Shown here one piece after another: positions 4,732 through 6,437 of a stretch of 6,437 bases of DNA; the first letter of the stretch is position 1; the number at the start of each line of letters is the position of its first letter. The position numbers and the translations under genes were made by a program. The notes beneath the pieces are model-generated. The model did not search any database and had not been told where the DNA came from. It saw only the letters and a list, made by a program, of their open reading frames with translations. The stretch is from Ruminococcus sp. AM22-13 (GTDB lineage Bacteria; Bacillota; Clostridia; Lachnospirales; Lachnospiraceae), in assembly GCF_003471165.1 (NCBI RefSeq), contig NZ_QRIL01000024.1, forward strand, positions 54,078 through 60,514, written 5' to 3'.

Positions 4732-6037
4732 GGAAATCAAGGCGGGGCTGGAAACTACCGAGAAAGGCGGTGTCCGTCAGAGCATACGGAACTGCCTGAC
4801 CGTATTCCAGCGTGACCCGCTGCTTTCCGGGGCTATCGCATACAACATCCTGACTGACCGCAAGGACATCATAAAGCCCATTGGCTTCCACAGAGAAAGC
4901 ACAGCCCTGAACGATACGGATATGAAGTATCTGCTTCTCTATCTGGAAGAAACCTATGGGCTTACCAATGAGAAAAAGATTGATAATGCCATCGGGATTG
5001 TGGCGAATGAAAACAAGTACCACCCCATCCGGGACTATCTCAATACCCTGGTGTGGGACGGGACAGAACGAATCCGCTTCTGTCTGCGGCACTTTCTGGG
5101 GGCTGACGCAGACGATTACACCTATGAAGCGTTGAAGCTGTTCCTGCTGGGTGCAATCTCACGAGCCTTTCAGCCGGGGTGTAAGTTTGAAATCATGCTC
5201 TGTCTGGTCGGAGGTCAGGGGGCTGGCAAGTCCACCTTCTTCCGTCTGCTGGCAGTCCGGGACGAGTGGTTCTCCGATGATTTGCGGAAGCTGGACGATG
5301 ATAACGTGTACCGCAAGCTGCAAGGTCACTGGATAATTGAAATGTCGGAAATGATGGCAACCGCCAATGCCAAGAGCATTGAGGAAATCAAGTCCTTTCT
5401 AAGCCGCCAGAAAGAGGTTTACAAAATTCCCTATGAAACTCACCCGGCAGACCGCCCCCGTCAATGCGTGTTCGGCGGCACTTCCAACGCCCTTGACTTT
5501 CTCCCCCTTGACCGTTCCGGCAACCGCCGATTTATCCCGGTCATGGTGTACCCGGAGCAAGCCGAGGTTCACATTTTGGAGGACGAAGCCGCTTCCAGAG
5601 CCTATATCAGCCAGATGTGGGCGGAAGCAATGGAGATTTACCGAAGCGGCATGTTCAAGCTGTCATTCAGCCCAGCCATGCAGCGGTATCTCAAAGAACA
5701 CCAGCGGGATTTTATGCCGGAGGACACCAAAGCCGGGATGATACAGGCTTACCTTGATAAGTACACCGGGGAAACGGTCTGCTCCAAGCAGCTCTACAAG
5801 GAAGCCTTAAACCACACCTTTGATGAGCCGAAGCAATGGGAAATCCGGGAAATCAACGAGATAATGAACCAGTGCATTACCGGGTGGAACTACTTTTCCA
5901 ATCCGAGGATGTTTGCGGAATACGGCAGACAAAAGGGCTGGGAGCGTGAAATCCCGGCAACGGACACCGACAACCCGCCCGAAAAATCTATGGACGGTTT
6001 TGTGGAGGTCACAGAGCAGATGGAGCTTCCATTCTGA
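4700..6037 (+). CDS. VapE-family SF3-like helicase/ATPase
   Basis: A 445-aa protein of the virulence-associated E (VapE) family, ATPases found in phages, phage-related islands and mobile elements, where they act with primase domains in replication. Walker A is GGQGAGKST (about 171-179, K177), Walker B is HWIIEMSEM with acidic E214 and E217, a sensor-like GGTSN ends at N263, and SGNRRF supplies likely arginine fingers R276/R277. The N-terminal part (YLNTLVWDGTERI and flanks) is also typical of the family. The ATG at 4700 is chosen because it gives a short overlap with the CHC2 gene; no good ribosome binding site precedes it, so coupling is likely. A TTG at 4643 in the same frame, preceded by AAAGGA (4626-4631), would add 19 residues and remains possible. 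Iteron-like repeats begin eight bases downstream of the stop. Confidence 0.92.
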   Translation: MNAMQPLQSIEEIKAGLETTEKGGVRQSIRNCLTVFQRDPLLSGAIAYNILTDRKDIIKPIGFHRESTALNDTDMKYLLLYLEETYGLTNEKKIDNAIGIVANENKYHPIRDYLNTLVWDGTERIRFCLRHFLGADADDYTYEALKLFLLGAISRAFQPGCKFEIMLCLVGGQGAGKSTFFRLLAVRDEWFSDDLRKLDDDNVYRKLQGHWIIEMSEMMATANAKSIEEIKSFLSRQKEVYKIPYETHPADRPRQCVFGGTSNALDFLPLDRSGNRRFIPVMVYPEQAEVHILEDEAASRAYISQMWAEAMEIYRSGMFKLSFSPAMQRYLKEHQRDFMPEDTKAGMIQAYLDKYTGETVCSKQLYKEALNHTFDEPKQWEIREINEIMNQCITGWNYFSNPRMFAEYGRQKGWEREIPATDTDNPPEKSMDGFVEVTEQMELPF

Positions 6038-6044
6038 AAATGAC

Positions 6045-6091
6045 AGCCCGTTGCCGACTTCGTTGCTATCCCGTTGCCGAGCCGGTTGCCG
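6045..6091 (+). repeat. Four GTTGCC-type repeats at helical spacing
   Basis: GTTGC occurs at 6050, 6062, 6073 and 6085, that is at spacings of 12, 11 and 12 bases; three of the four are GTTGCCG, the second is GTTGCT. The first pair lies in AGCCCGTTGCCGACTTCG. The regular one-turn spacing resembles iterons bound by an initiator. It starts just after the helicase gene. Confidence 0.65.
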
Positions 6092-6117
6092 GGGAAAATC
6101 CCTTATTTCCGGGCTTT
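6087..6117 (+). terminator. Possible weak terminator after the VapE gene
   Basis: GGAAA (6093-6097) pairs with TTTCC (6106-6110), with further imperfect pairing outward between the CCGG run and GGGC, and CTTTTT follows. The stem is interrupted, so this is tentative. It would close the CHC2-VapE transcript. Confidence 0.3.
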
Positions 6118-6209
6118 TTCCCTCTCTGACAACCAAAACAACAGAAAAATAAAAGAAAAGTATAAATAGTAATCAACGCCAGATTGAGATTGTTTGCAAG
6201 GTCTTTTGA
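6118..6209. other. AT-rich stretch between two repeat clusters
   Basis: This non-coding segment is markedly richer in A and T than the flanking genes, particularly 6131-6175 (A-rich runs and TATAAATAG). It sits between the GTTGCC repeats at 6045-6091 and 6210-6243, an arrangement that would suit a DNA-unwinding element of a replication origin. I found no -35/-10 pair of good spacing here. Confidence 0.35.
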
Positions 6210-6243
6210 AGCCCGTTGCCGGACTTCGTTGCCGACCGTTCTC
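6210..6243 (+). repeat. Second copy of the GTTGCC repeat block
   Basis: AGCCCGTTGCCGGACTTCG at 6210-6228 repeats 6045-6062 with a single inserted G, and GTTGCCG occurs at 6215 and 6228, followed by a degenerate CCGTTCTC. This makes the block a direct repeat about 165 bases from the first one. Confidence 0.65.
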
Positions 6244-6279
6244 TGTCTGGCTATTTTCATGTATGGAGGATAACTGCCT

Positions 6280-6437
6280 ATGGCGAAAAATAAGACCAAG
6301 ATTGAAGTGACAACCGTATTTGACGGGGAACTGGACGCCACCGATGTGTTCGTCAGCCTGATTTCCCAGAAATACGGCAAAACAAATACAAAAGAATATC
6401 TTGCTAAAAAGAAAGATTTGAAGTATAATGAAGATGA
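6280..6437 (+). CDS. Short ORF of unknown function, cut by the right edge
   Basis: The reading frame is open from the ATG at 6280 to the end of the window (52 codons plus two bases), so the protein is incomplete. GGAGGA at 6265-6270, 9 bases upstream, supports the start. The visible part opens with a Lys-rich MAKNKTKIEVTTVF, continues with an acidic DGELDATDVFVSLISQKYG segment and ends in another Lys-rich run; no family signature is visible to me. It follows the repeat block by about 40 bases. In elements of this general type a serine or tyrosine recombinase gene often lies beyond this point, which would be the natural next gene, but nothing in the window shows it. Confidence 0.7.
   Translation, partial: MAKNKTKIEVTTVFDGELDATDVFVSLISQKYGKTNTKEYLAKKKDLKYNED

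Noticed and set aside
6045..6243. CRISPR-like array
   Set aside because: The repeats are too short (about 7 bases) and the spacing is 11-13 bases with no unique spacers of uniform length; no cas genes are present.

Overview
The window looks like part of an integrated mobilizable element (IME/ICE-like) from a Gram-positive anaerobe, most likely a gut clostridial Firmicute. Reasons are the strong AGGAGG-type ribosome binding sites, the use of TTG starts, moderate GC in the backbone, and the gene order: small HTH protein, DUF3847 protein, MobQ relaxase, CHC2 zinc-finger protein, VapE helicase, short ORF. The species is inferred from style only. No integrase or recombinase lies inside the window, and neither element end is visible.

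Layout. Positions 1-274 are a leader without a convincing gene, carrying a paired direct repeat and a 7-bp inverted repeat. Positions 275-1090 hold three tightly overlapping small genes: a Cys-containing basic protein, a winged-helix protein resembling the N-terminal domain of RepA_N initiators, and a DUF3847 coiled-coil protein. At 1084-1130, starting inside the end of the DUF3847 gene, is a sequence with the architecture of a MobQ-type origin of transfer: an imperfect hairpin followed on the minus strand by TTGCGCCCTTA. It is followed by a hairpin-rich GC-rich stretch (1131-1310) with a 15-bp stem at 1264-1296.

Positions about 1307-2280 are strikingly AT-rich compared with both sides and carry two genes unrelated to transfer: a TfoX/Sxy N-terminal-domain protein and a divergent LspA-like (signal peptidase II) membrane protein with its own putative promoter. 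This reads as a cargo cassette placed between the transfer origin and the relaxase gene. A good intrinsic terminator (2344-2378) closes it.

Positions 2442-6037 return to backbone composition: the MobA/MobL relaxase, a 214-aa CHC2 zinc-finger protein that lacks a TOPRIM domain, and an overlapping VapE/SF3-type ATPase. The relaxase would nick the origin, while the CHC2 and VapE proteins probably act on replication of the excised or transferred DNA. Downstream (6045-6243) are GTTGCC-type repeats at 11-13 bp spacing on both sides of an AT-rich stretch, which could be an initiator-binding region or replication origin. A small ORF (6280 onward) runs off the right edge.

The most interesting items are the candidate oriT, the TfoX + LspA-like cargo pair, the dense hairpin region next to oriT, and the iteron-like repeats after the helicase gene.
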